Shown here: positions 41,671 to 49,456 of the stretch, in pieces
Position numbering within the stretch: position 1 is the first letter of the stretch
How the letters are laid out: each line of letters starts with the position of its first letter
Assembly: GCF_000308515.1 (NCBI RefSeq)
Contig: NZ_BAFV01000020.1
Coordinates: forward strand, 120,656 to 184,655
Length of the DNA stretch: 64,000 bases
From: Nocardia carnea NBRC 14403
Lineage (GTDB): Bacteria > Actinomycetota > Actinomycetes > Mycobacteriales > Mycobacteriaceae
Reading direction: 5' to 3'
Position numbers and translations under genes: made by a program
Notes under the pieces: generated by a model
Seen by the model: the letters and a program-made list of their open reading frames with translations, nothing else
Databases searched by the model: none
Told to the model about the DNA's origin: nothing

Positions 41671-42564
41671 ATGGAGCCCGCGAGTTCCCCCATCCCGCCG
41701 GTTCAGGAGCCGATCTTCGCGTCGGTCGACGATGTGCAGGTTCGCCTCGCCGAAACCGGTTATCTGGCCGATAAAGCGACCGCGACCTCGGTTTTCCTGG
41801 CCGATCGTCTCGGTAAGCCGCTGCTCGTCGAGGGGCCGGCGGGTGTCGGCAAAACCGAGCTGTCGCGGGCGGTGGCGCAGACTTCGGGCGCGGAACTGGT
41901 GCGGTTGCAGTGCTACGAGGGTGTGGACGAGGCGCGGGCGCTCTACGAGTGGAATCACGCCAAGCAGATCCTGCGTATCCAGGCCTCCGGCGAGAACGAT
42001 TGGGCCGAGACGAAGGCGGATGTGTTCACCGAGGAATTCCTGCTGTCGCGGCCGCTGCTCACCGCGATCCGGCGTTCCGACCCGACGGTGCTGCTCATCG
42101 ACGAAACCGATAAAGCCGATGTGGAGATCGAGGGGCTGCTGCTCGAGGTGCTCAGCGATTTCGCGGTCACCGTCCCGGAGCTGGGCACCATCACCGCCGA
42201 CCGCAAACCGTTCGTGGTGCTGACTTCCAATGCCACCCGCGAGCTGTCCGAGGCGCTGAAACGGCGCTGCCTGTACCTGCACCTGGATTTCCCGGACGAA
42301 GACCTGGAACGGCGCATCCTGGCCAGCCGGGTGCCGGAACTCCCGCAGGCCGTGGCGGCGCAGCTGGTGCGGATCGTGCATGTGCTGCGCGGGATGCAGT
42401 TGAAGAAACTGCCGTCGGTCGCCGAAACGATCGACTGGGCGCGCACACTGCTCGCGCTGGGGCATACCGACCTCGACGATACGACGGTGCGCGAAACCCT
42501 CGGGGTCGTGCTGAAGCACCGCAGCGACCACCAGCGCGCGCTGGCCGAGCTGAAACCGGTCTGA
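41671..42564 (+). CDS. MoxR-type AAA ATPase
   Basis: A 297-residue MoxR family AAA+ protein. Walker A is GPAGVGKTEL (about 52-61), Walker B is LLIDETDKAD, sensor 1 is VLTSNATREL, followed by the arginine finger RRCLYLHLDFP. Such ATPases act as chaperones with VWA-domain partners, and the next gene, 2 nt after its stop, encodes one. The exact client is unknown; CoxD/CoxE-type pairs assist metal-cofactor enzymes in some bacteria. The gene matches the position of Rv2426c-type genes after proA. Confidence 0.92.
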   Translation: MEPASSPIPPVQEPIFASVDDVQVRLAETGYLADKATATSVFLADRLGKPLLVEGPAGVGKTELSRAVAQTSGAELVRLQCYEGVDEARALYEWNHAKQILRIQASGENDWAETKADVFTEEFLLSRPLLTAIRRSDPTVLLIDETDKADVEIEGLLLEVLSDFAVTVPELGTITADRKPFVVLTSNATRELSEALKRRCLYLHLDFPDEDLERRILASRVPELPQAVAAQLVRIVHVLRGMQLKKLPSVAETIDWARTLLALGHTDLDDTTVRETLGVVLKHRSDHQRALAELKPV

Positions 42565-42566
42565 TC

Positions 42567-43973
42567 ATGGCGGTCACCGAGGACCGGCCACTTGCCCCGC
42601 ACGGCCTGCCGGGGCATCTGGTGGGGTTCGTGGAGGCGCTGCGGGCGCGCGGGATCCCGGTGGGTCCCTCGGAAACGGTGGACGCGGGCCGTGTGCTGTC
42701 CGTCCTCGATCTCATGGACCGGGAAGCTGTGCGAGAGGGCCTGGCCTGTGCCCTGCTGCGGCGCACCACTCACCGCGCCACCTACGACGGCCTGTTCGAC
42801 CTGTGGTTCCCCGTCGCGATCGGTGAGCGCGATGCGGCCGCGGAGATCGAACTGCCGTACCGCGACGACGGCCGCCTCGACGTACCGGCACTGCGACAGA
42901 TGCTGGCCGAAATGCTCGCCGACGAGAACTCCGGCGGCGCGCAGGCGCTGATGGCCGCGCAGCTGGTGGAGCAACTCGGGCAGTACCAGTCGGCGCGCGG
43001 TGCGTCGTTCTCGTCGTATCAGGCGCTCAAGGAGATCCAGCCGCAGACCTTGCTGGCGCAGATCCTGGCCGGGATGACCACACCGGATATGAGCGATTTC
43101 GATACCGAGATCGCCCGCCGGACGGCGCGCGGCCGGATCGACAACTTCCGCCGGACGGTGGAGGCCGAGACGCGGCGGCGGGTGGCCGAACGGATCGGCC
43201 GGGAGCGGGTCGCTTCGTACGGGGTCGCCCGGCAGGCCGAGGACGTGGATTTCCTGCGTGCCTCGCAGAACGAGCTGGCCGAGCTGAAACGTAGTACGCA
43301 GCGACTCGCGCGGATCCTCGCCTCCCGGCTGGCGGCCCGCCGGCGGCATGCCCGGCGCGGCGAGATCGATCTGCGGAAAACGCTGCGCAAATCCATGTCG
43401 ACGGGTGGGGTCCCGATCGACCTGGTGAACCGCAAACCGCGGCCCGGCCGCCCGGAGCTGGTGCTGCTGTGCGATGTGTCCGGTTCCGTCGCCGGGTTCA
43501 GCAATTTCACGTTGCTGCTGGTGAGTGCCCTGCGTGAACAGTTCTCGAAGGTGCGTATCTTCGCTTTCGTCGACAACACCGACGAGGTGACCCGGTTCTT
43601 CGATCCCCAGATCCGGCTCGACGAGGCCATGCAGCGGATCTTCGCCGAGGCCGATATCGTCGGCTTCAACGGCCACTCCGACTACGGCAGCGCCCTGACC
43701 AGCTTCGCCGACGGCTTCGCCGACGCGGTCACCAGCCGTAGCTCGCTGCTGATCCTCGGTGACGCCCGCACCAACTACCGCGACCCGGAACTGTCCACCC
43801 TGTCCGAGCTGGTCGATATCGCCAAGCACGCCCACTGGCTCAACCCGGAACCGCGCCAGAACTGGGGGTCGGGTGATTCGGCCGCCGACCGCTACCAGCA
43901 GGTGATCGAAATGCACGAATGCCGGTCTGCGTCCCAGCTCACGGCCGTGGTCTCGCGGCTGCTGCCGGTCTGA
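42567..43973 (+). CDS. VWA domain protein, CoxE-like partner of MoxR
   Basis: A 468-residue protein. The N-terminal 280 residues are helical with a basic, coiled-coil-like region (RRRVAERIGRERV...). The C-terminal VWA domain (about 285-440) has MIDAS motif LLCDVSGSV (DxSxS), then GHSDYGSAL and LGDARTN. It forms the standard MoxR-VWA pair with the gene ending at 42564; a single 2-nt gap suggests coupling. It resembles CoxE proteins, but no carbon-monoxide dehydrogenase genes are nearby. Intracellular, with no signal peptide. Confidence 0.9.
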   Translation: MAVTEDRPLAPHGLPGHLVGFVEALRARGIPVGPSETVDAGRVLSVLDLMDREAVREGLACALLRRTTHRATYDGLFDLWFPVAIGERDAAAEIELPYRDDGRLDVPALRQMLAEMLADENSGGAQALMAAQLVEQLGQYQSARGASFSSYQALKEIQPQTLLAQILAGMTTPDMSDFDTEIARRTARGRIDNFRRTVEAETRRRVAERIGRERVASYGVARQAEDVDFLRASQNELAELKRSTQRLARILASRLAARRRHARRGEIDLRKTLRKSMSTGGVPIDLVNRKPRPGRPELVLLCDVSGSVAGFSNFTLLLVSALREQFSKVRIFAFVDNTDEVTRFFDPQIRLDEAMQRIFAEADIVGFNGHSDYGSALTSFADGFADAVTSRSSLLILGDARTNYRDPELSTLSELVDIAKHAHWLNPEPRQNWGSGDSAADRYQQVIEMHECRSASQLTAVVSRLLPV

Positions 43974-44012
43974 CCGGAACCCGCCGCGAACCCCCCGTTA
44001 AGCTCGACACTC

Positions 44013-44690
44013 ATGCGCGGAACAGGCCAGGGCGGACCCAAGCTGGGGGTGATGGGTGGCACCTTCGATCCCATCCACCATGGGCACCTGGTCGCGGCCA
44101 GCGAGGTCGCGCACCGGTTCGATCTCGACGAGGTCGTCTTCGTCCCGACCGGCCAGCCGTGGCAGAAATCGGGTCGGCGGGTCAGCCCGGCCGAGGACCG
44201 CTACCTGATGACGGTGATCGCCACCGCCTCCAACCCGCGGTTCTCGGTGAGCCGGGCCGATGTCGATCGCAGCAAGATGACCTATACGGTCGACACCCTG
44301 CGCGACCTGCACGCCCAGCATCCGGGCGCCGAGCTCTACTTCATCACCGGGGCGGACGCGCTGGCCAGCATCCTCACCTGGCAGGATTGGGCGGAACTGT
44401 TCGAGCTGGCGAAATTCGTGGGCGTCAGCCGGCCGGGGTACGAGCTGAACATCGATCATCTGGCCGACCATCTGCGCGGCATGCCCGACGACGCGGTCAC
44501 GATGATCGAGGTCCCCGCGCTGGCCATCTCGTCGAGTGAATGCCGCCGGCGCGCGGCCGAAGGCCGGCCCGTGTGGTACCTGGTGCCGGACGGGGTCGTC
44601 CAATACATATCGAAACGGCACCTCTATGTGCCGGCGCAAGCGGAAGGTAATGGAAGCGTGAACCGAGGACCAGGGGGAACCACACCATGA
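44013..44690 (+). CDS. nadD: Nicotinate-nucleotide adenylyltransferase
   Basis: A 225-residue NadD, which makes nicotinate adenine dinucleotide from NaMN and ATP in NAD synthesis. It has the nucleotidyltransferase motif [15 protein letters not shown] (HxGH), [10 protein letters not shown] and the C-terminal ISSSECRRR motif that binds ATP. It overlaps rsfS by 4 nt (ATGA), the usual actinobacterial nadD-rsfS order. The C-terminal 15 residues are flexible. Confidence 0.96.
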   Translation: MRGTGQGGPKLGVMGGTFDPIHHGHLVAASEVAHRFDLDEVVFVPTGQPWQKSGRRVSPAEDRYLMTVIATASNPRFSVSRADVDRSKMTYTVDTLRDLHAQHPGAELYFITGADALASILTWQDWAELFELAKFVGVSRPGYELNIDHLADHLRGMPDDAVTMIEVPALAISSSECRRRAAEGRPVWYLVPDGVVQYISKRHLYVPAQAEGNGSVNRGPGGTTP

Positions 44691-45166
44691 CTGCGACAGC
44701 CGAGGCAGTGCAGATGGCGACCGTCGCCGCGTTGGCCGCGGACGAGAAACTGGCCGCCGATGTGGTGGTACTCGACGTCTCCGAGCAGTTGGTGATCACC
44801 GACTGCTTCGTGATCGCTTCGGCGCCGAACGAGCGCCAGGTGAACGCCATCGTCGATAATGTCGAAGAGAAACTGCGCGCGGCCGGGCACAAACCGGTTC
44901 GCCGGGAGGGGACCCGCGAGGGCCGCTGGGCGCTGCTGGACTATATCGATGTTGTGGTGCATATCCAGCACAACGACGAACGTAATTTCTATGCGCTGGA
45001 ACGGCTGTGGAAGGACTGCCCCGTCGTTCCGGTCGAGGGGATCGGCACGAACGAGTCGGGCCCGGAGGCGGTAGCGGAGCGGGACCACGCAGGGTCCTCG
45101 GTCGTGCCGAGTGAACACAGCGTGCCCGAGGCCGCCGATGAGGAAAGTGCTGGAGAGACCGAGTGA
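44687..45166 (+). CDS. rsfS: Ribosome silencing factor RsfS
   Basis: A 159-residue RsfS (Iojap family), which binds ribosomal protein L14 and blocks subunit joining in starvation. The conserved core ends with [28 protein letters not shown] (about 84-111). The last 40 residues are longer than in typical members and include an acidic tail. Part of that tail ([15 protein letters not shown]) is encoded by a 40-bp sequence repeated in the non-coding DNA at 47881, which suggests insertion of a repeat into the gene end. It overlaps nadD and the gpgP gene by 4 nt each. Confidence 0.95.
   Translation: MTATAEAVQMATVAALAADEKLAADVVVLDVSEQLVITDCFVIASAPNERQVNAIVDNVEEKLRAAGHKPVRREGTREGRWALLDYIDVVVHIQHNDERNFYALERLWKDCPVVPVEGIGTNESGPEAVAERDHAGSSVVPSEHSVPEAADEESAGETE
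45061..45100. repeat. 40-bp dispersed repeat, copy inside rsfS
   Basis: Bases 45061-45100 match 47881-47920 at 36 of 40 positions in the same orientation, with differences at unit positions 17, 22, 35 and 36. Here it lies in frame near the 3' end of rsfS. The other copy lies in the non-coding gap after degV. Confidence 0.75.
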
Positions 45167-45822
45167 CACAGAAAACCGGTGCGCGCACCCTGATCCTGTT
45201 GCGGCACGGGCAAACCGAATGGAACGCCAACGACCGGATGCAGGGTCAGATCGATACCGATCTCACCGATCTGGGCCGGCGGCAGGCCAAGGAGGCCGCA
45301 CGGGAACTCGTGTCCCATAAGGCGATAGCCCTGGTCTCGTCCGACCTGAAACGGGCCTACGAGACCGCGCAGGCACTGTCGGAGCACTCCGGCCTGGAAG
45401 TGGTCCGGGAGCCGCGGCTACGCGAAACCCATCTCGGTGACTGGCAGGGGATGGGCGATGTGGAGGTCGATTCGCTCTATCCGGGCGCGCGCCTGGAATG
45501 GCGGATGGACGCCACCTACACCCCGCCGGGCGGCGAATCGAAGCTCGAGGTCGGCGCCCGGGCACTACCGGTGGTACAGGAATTGTTCACCGAGCGGCGG
45601 GATTGGCCGTGCGCCACTATGATTCTCGTGGCGCACGGCGGGCTGATCGCCGCGCTCACGGCCGCATTGCTCGACCTGCCGCCTCAGAACTGGCCGGCCC
45701 TCGGTGGGCTCGCCAATGCCAGCTGGGTGCAGCTCAGCAGCCACGGTCCGAGCATCGAGAAGCCCGGCTGGCGTCTCGATGTGTGGAACGCAGCGGCGAA
45801 AGTAGCACCCGATGTCATCTGA
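45163..45822 (+). CDS. gpgP: Glucosyl-3-phosphoglycerate phosphatase, histidine phosphatase family
   Basis: A 219-residue phosphoglycerate-mutase-fold phosphatase: catalytic LLRHGQTEWN (phospho-His near residue 16), ERR-type motif LRETHLGDWQG and second His in LVAHGGLI. In mycobacteria the gene in this exact place (after rsfS, before octT) is GpgP, which dephosphorylates glucosyl-3-phosphoglycerate in methylglucose lipopolysaccharide synthesis. Context therefore favours GpgP over a general phosphoglycerate mutase. GTG 45163 overlaps the rsfS stop. Confidence 0.88.
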   Translation: MTQKTGARTLILLRHGQTEWNANDRMQGQIDTDLTDLGRRQAKEAARELVSHKAIALVSSDLKRAYETAQALSEHSGLEVVREPRLRETHLGDWQGMGDVEVDSLYPGARLEWRMDATYTPPGGESKLEVGARALPVVQELFTERRDWPCATMILVAHGGLIAALTAALLDLPPQNWPALGGLANASWVQLSSHGPSIEKPGWRLDVWNAAAKVAPDVI

Positions 45823-45979
45823 AGACCTGAACCGGCAGATTCCGGACGAACTGTTCCAGCGGGTTTCCGCGAAACCGGAACGCGCGCTACCCGATGCGCT
45901 GTTCGGTCCGGCGACCGAGCCGCAACAGGACGAGAACGCCGAGAGTGTCGACGGCGACGATATGCGTAAGGCAGTCTGA
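45812..45979 (+). CDS. Small acidic conserved-looking protein (55 aa)
   Basis: A 55-residue frame overlaps the end of gpgP by 11 nt and ends 19 nt before the octT start, exactly filling the gap in this operon. It is hydrophilic and acidic: [20 protein letters not shown] opens it, and it ends DDMRKAV. A reasonable purine-rich stretch (GCGGCGAAAGTAG) precedes the ATG. The operon position and lack of another gene in the gap support it; no function is known. Confidence 0.6.
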   Translation: MSSEDLNRQIPDELFQRVSAKPERALPDALFGPATEPQQDENAESVDGDDMRKAV

Positions 45980-45998
45980 TCATCAGGAGGGTTGCGCA

Positions 45999-46856
45999 GT
46001 GACAGCGAGGTCGGAGGATACGAGCCGGCCGGAATCGGCCGGGCCGGTACAGGGTTCGGCCGATCCGCAGCCCACACCGGGAACGGACCGTACCGACGGC
46101 GCTGCCACCGCTCTCCCGCTCGAAGAATCCGCGGCCGCGGATCCGGCGGTCCGGCGGCCGGTCCTGCTGGTGATCGCCGATTCGCTGTCCTATTTCGGGC
46201 CCAAAGGTGGTCTGCCCGCCGACCATCCCCGGATCTGGCCGAATCTGGTGGCGTCCGAACTCGACTGGGATGTCGAACTGGTCGCCCGTATCGGCTGGAC
46301 CTGCCGCGACGCTTATTGGGCGTTGATCGGCGACCCCCGGGTCTGGGCGGCCGTACCGCATGCCGGTGCGGTGGTTTTCGCGGTGGGCGGTATGGATTCG
46401 CTGCCCTCGCCGCTGCCCACCGCGCTCCGCGAACTGATCCGCTATGTCCGGCCCGCCGGGCTCCGCCGGGTTGTGCGTTCGGTTTACCAGTGGGTTCAGC
46501 CCAGGGCCTCGAAGCTGGGCAGCCGGGTCGCCCTGCCGCCGGAGATCAGCGTGGACTACCTGGAGCAGTGCCGGACGGCGCTGGCCCAGCTGCGGCCCGA
46601 GCTGCCGATGGTGGCGGTACTGCCGTCGGTGCACGACTGCGACGCCTACGGGCGGGTGCACCGTGGCCGGGAGCCGGCAGTGCGGGCACTCGAGAGCTGG
46701 TCGGCACGTACCGGTGTGCCGCTGGTCGATCTGAAGGCCGCCGTGCACGACAACATCTTCTCCGGCGACGCCAACCCCGACGGTATCCACTGGGGCTGGG
46801 ACGGGCATTCCGAGGTCGCCACATCGATGGTGAAAACTCTGCGCGAGGTGGGGTGA
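45999..46856 (+). CDS. octT: Diglucosylglycerate octanoyltransferase-like SGNH protein
   Basis: A 285-residue SGNH-type hydrolase/acyltransferase. An unstructured Pro/Glu-rich N-terminus (about 50 residues) precedes block [13 protein letters not shown] (nucleophile Ser near 63). The catalytic Asp-His pair is [10 protein letters not shown] near residues 262-271. Adjacent gpgP and degV reproduce the mycobacterial order, where the protein is OctT, transferring octanoate to diglucosylglycerate, the MGLP precursor. GTG 45999 has AGGAGG 8 nt upstream, an excellent site. Confidence 0.85.
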   Translation: MTARSEDTSRPESAGPVQGSADPQPTPGTDRTDGAATALPLEESAAADPAVRRPVLLVIADSLSYFGPKGGLPADHPRIWPNLVASELDWDVELVARIGWTCRDAYWALIGDPRVWAAVPHAGAVVFAVGGMDSLPSPLPTALRELIRYVRPAGLRRVVRSVYQWVQPRASKLGSRVALPPEISVDYLEQCRTALAQLRPELPMVAVLPSVHDCDAYGRVHRGREPAVRALESWSARTGVPLVDLKAAVHDNIFSGDANPDGIHWGWDGHSEVATSMVKTLREVG

Positions 46857-46859
46857 GCC

Positions 46860-47702
46860 GTGGCGGTCGTGATCGTCACCGATTCGTCCGCCGGCCTGCC
46901 CGCGGACCTCATCGGCGAGCTGGGCATCGAGATCGTGCCCCTGCATGTCCTGGTCGGGGACACAACGCACCGCGAAGGTGTCGACGATCTCGATATCGAC
47001 TACACCGCGGATTCGGTCAGCACCTCCGCACCATCTCCCGGTGAGCTCCGCGACGCCTACACCGCGGCACTGGCGCGCAGCGGCGGCGACGGCGTGGTCG
47101 CGGTGCATCTGTCCCGGCAGCTGTCCGCCACCTGGGAATCCGGGCGCCAGGCGGTCCGGGATATGGGTGCCGAAGAGTCCGTGCGACTGGTGGATTCGCT
47201 CGGCGCCGGCCTGGCGACAGGGTTACCGGCACTGGCCGCCGCCCGCTCGGCCGCCGCGGGCGCCCCGCTGGACGTGGTGCACCGGACCGCTGCCACGTCG
47301 GCAGAGAAATCGCACACCTTCATCCTGGTGAACCGCACCGAACAGCTCCGCCGCGGTGGACGGCTCAGTACCGCGGCGGGATTCTTCGCCAGTGAACTGG
47401 TGAGCAAACCTATCCTGCAGTTGGTGCAGGGCAGGCTGGAGTTGCGGGAGAAGGTGCGCACCCGGTCGAAGGCGGTCGGGAAGCTGGTGGCGGCCGCCGC
47501 GGCGGCCGCCGGGTCCGGGGAAGCCGTTGTGGGGGTACAGCATCTGGATGCGGCCGATGCGGCGGAAACGGTGATCGCTCAGCTGCGTGAACGCCTTCCA
47601 CAGGTCCGGGAAATCCTGACGGCGGAATTCGGGCCCGCGCTCGGGGTGCACCTCGGGGTGGGAGCGGTCGGCGTACTGGTACTACCCGGCGGCTGGGGCT
47701 GA
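46860..47702 (+). CDS. DegV family fatty-acid-binding protein
   Basis: A 280-residue DegV protein. VVIVTDSSAGLP opens it, VVAVHLSRQLSATWESG holds the conserved ligand-site Ser, and LVNRTEQLRRGGRLS lies near residue 156. DegV/FakB proteins bind fatty acids for phosphorylation by FakA kinases, although many actinobacterial members lack a known partner. It directly follows octT (3-nt gap) and starts at GTG 46860. No fakA-like gene is in the window. Confidence 0.93.
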   Translation: MAVVIVTDSSAGLPADLIGELGIEIVPLHVLVGDTTHREGVDDLDIDYTADSVSTSAPSPGELRDAYTAALARSGGDGVVAVHLSRQLSATWESGRQAVRDMGAEESVRLVDSLGAGLATGLPALAAARSAAAGAPLDVVHRTAATSAEKSHTFILVNRTEQLRRGGRLSTAAGFFASELVSKPILQLVQGRLELREKVRTRSKAVGKLVAAAAAAAGSGEAVVGVQHLDAADAAETVIAQLRERLPQVREILTAEFGPALGVHLGVGAVGVLVLPGGWG

Positions 47703-47880
47703 GTTCACAGCACGTTGTGCCGGGCGGCCGCGGGCGACCGTTCAGTGGGGCAACCGTAGACAGAACCTCCTCACCTGTCAGACCTCCGCCGAAGCCGAGT
47801 TCGTAATATGCCGAAATCGGGCGGCCCGGGACCGGTCCGCGATGCGCACCATCCGGCCCACTCCGAGACCGCAGCACTGG

Positions 47881-47920
47881 CCCGGAGGCGGTAGCGAAGC
47901 GTGACCACGCAGGGCTCTCG
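47881..47920. repeat. 40-bp dispersed repeat, intergenic copy
   Basis: This copy differs from 45061-45100 at four positions and lies between degV and comEA. No flanking target duplication or longer element boundary is visible, so it may be a short nomadic repeat or a regulatory sequence. Confidence 0.75.
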
Positions 47921-48154
47921 CCCATGCGCGGCCGACGCATAAGGGTCAGCACGTCCCGGCCGTGGCAATGACCTCCCGGTGTCGGTGGCGGTTTCTGTGC
48001 TCACTCCGATGGCCGTGAGTTTCTGCAGGTGTGCGGGAGTGCTGTAGCCGGCAAGGGGCGGTCTTTGCCGGGGCCGGTCGAACTCGCGGTACTTGGAGCC
48101 GTGGTGAGGGCCGGTCCGGGTCCGGCCTGCTCCCGGCCGGTCGGAGAGCGGGGG

Positions 48155-48180
48155 TTATCCACAGGGCAGGGTTGTCCACA
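48155..48180 (+). promoter_or_regulatory. Two DnaA-box-like sites upstream of comEA
   Basis: TTATCCACA (48155-48163) matches the E. coli-type DnaA box and TTGTCCACA (48172-48180) the actinobacterial box. Both have the same orientation, with 17 bp between starts, about 65 bp before comEA. They could regulate comEA through DnaA or titrate DnaA; a replication origin is unlikely with only two boxes and no AT-rich unwinding region. Confidence 0.55.
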
Positions 48181-48243
48181 GGTTGGCCGAAGTGCCTGGT
48201 CGGCCCGGAGATCGGGCACCGCTGCGGGCCTAGCGTCGCGAGC

Positions 48244-49137
48244 ATGGCACGACAAGACGAGCGGGAACGGGTACACCGGCAGCTGGGCGGATACCACGGC
48301 GCCCGGCGCGACGATGCCGGGATCGATGCGCCGCACCCGAATACCGCACTCACCGACGATGACGACGGCGTCCGGACTCCGCGCTGGCTCGACGCCGGGC
48401 CGGGAGCGCCCACCTGGCGAGAACGCTTGATACCGCCCCGTTTCCGTGGGGCCCGACTGGATCCGGGCCGCCGCGGTGTGGCGACCATGGCGGGGGTCGG
48501 GCTCCTCGCCTGTCTGGTCACTCTGGTGGTGGTGTTCTGGGAGCGTCCGGTCGCGCAACCCGTCCCCCCGCTACCGGCCGCCCATCCCGCCGCGCTACCG
48601 GCCGCGGTACCGGTCTCCGCCCCGGCACCCGCCGCATCCGGAACCGCACCGGCCCCGCCACCACCGGCCGAGCTGGTGGTCAGCGTGGTGGGCCTGGTGC
48701 ACCGGTCCGGTCTCGTCCGCTTACCACCGGGTGCCCGAGTTGCCGACGCCCTCGCCGCCGCCGGCGGAGCACTCTCCGGTGCCGATCTGACCGGGCTCAA
48801 CCTCGCCCAGCGCCTGGCCGACGGCGACCAGGTCCGGGTCGGCCCCGCCGATACCGCGACCCCGCCGCCCGGTAGCGCCACGGTGAGCGCGGGGAAGTCC
48901 GTGGCGGCGGCCCCGGAGGCCGACGGCGCGGGCCCCACCACCGGCACCCCGGTGAACCTGAACACCGCCACCGAATCGGATCTCGACGCGCTGCCCGGTG
49001 TCGGCCCGGTCACCGCGAAGGCGATCATCGCCTGGCGGGAGACGAACGGACGGTTCACCGATGTGGAACAACTGGCCGAGGTCGACGGAATCGGCCCGGC
49101 CCGTCTCGCGCGACTGCGGGAACTGGTGACGGTATGA
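48244..49137 (+). CDS. comEA: ComEA-like DNA-binding membrane protein
   Basis: A 297-residue protein. A cytoplasmic N-terminus of about 80 residues precedes one transmembrane helix (GVGLLACLVTLVVVFW, about 81-96). After a Pro/Ala-rich linker comes a SLBB domain (about 145-195, VSVVGLVHRSGLVRLPPGARVADAL) and then a helix-hairpin-helix pair (VNLNTATESDLDALPGVGPVTAKAI, about 238-262) that binds DNA. This is the ComEA fold of DNA-uptake systems. ATG 48244 is chosen because conservation-like composition begins there. The comEC gene lies downstream; other competence genes are not visible. Confidence 0.92.
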   Translation: MARQDERERVHRQLGGYHGARRDDAGIDAPHPNTALTDDDDGVRTPRWLDAGPGAPTWRERLIPPRFRGARLDPGRRGVATMAGVGLLACLVTLVVVFWERPVAQPVPPLPAAHPAALPAAVPVSAPAPAASGTAPAPPPPAELVVSVVGLVHRSGLVRLPPGARVADALAAAGGALSGADLTGLNLAQRLADGDQVRVGPADTATPPPGSATVSAGKSVAAAPEADGAGPTTGTPVNLNTATESDLDALPGVGPVTAKAIIAWRETNGRFTDVEQLAEVDGIGPARLARLRELVTV

Positions 49138-49456
49138 CCGCGGCGCGCGATCCCGAGTCGGGAGCCGGAAGCCCGGCGCGGGCGGGTGGATCGACAGTCG
49201 GCAGACACGCGAGCCTGTGTGTTCGCGCGAATAAAGGCGGCGCCGTCGGGTCGGCCGACGAACCGGATAGCCGACGATTCCGCGCCTCGTTCGTCGTCAC
49301 TTGCGCCGGTATCGGCTGGGCCGTGCTCAGCGAGTGTCGAGCGATAGGCGCGGGCCGACTGTGCGGCCCACCGGAAGCCGGTGGGATCCGTACCGTCCGG
49401 AGCGCGCTCGCCGCCGATTTCACCGGCGCTCGCGCACGGGATGTCAGGGCGGGGAC
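49138..49456 (+). other. Gap between comEA and comEC, no convincing gene
   Basis: About 320 bases. A 122-codon frame starts at an ATG overlapping the comEA stop (49134-49502) but is in a different frame from comEC and shows no family features. comEC may also extend upstream of 49457 in its own frame (open from 49301). The unusually long spacing in this normally tight pair is noted under findings. Confidence 0.45.

Larger units (their letters stand above)
47703..48243. other. Non-coding interval before comEA with repeat and DnaA-box-like sites
   Basis: About 540 bases without a supportable gene. In mycobacteria an eis-type gene often sits here; none is present. The interval contains a second copy of the 40-bp repeat (47881-47920) and two perfect DnaA-box matches (48155-48180). 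The frame that extends comEA upstream to 48031 lacks conserved sequence. Confidence 0.6.

Noticed and set aside
48121..48243. A chromosomal replication origin
   Set aside because: Only two DnaA boxes are present, with no AT-rich unwinding element and no dnaA or dnaN genes nearby.
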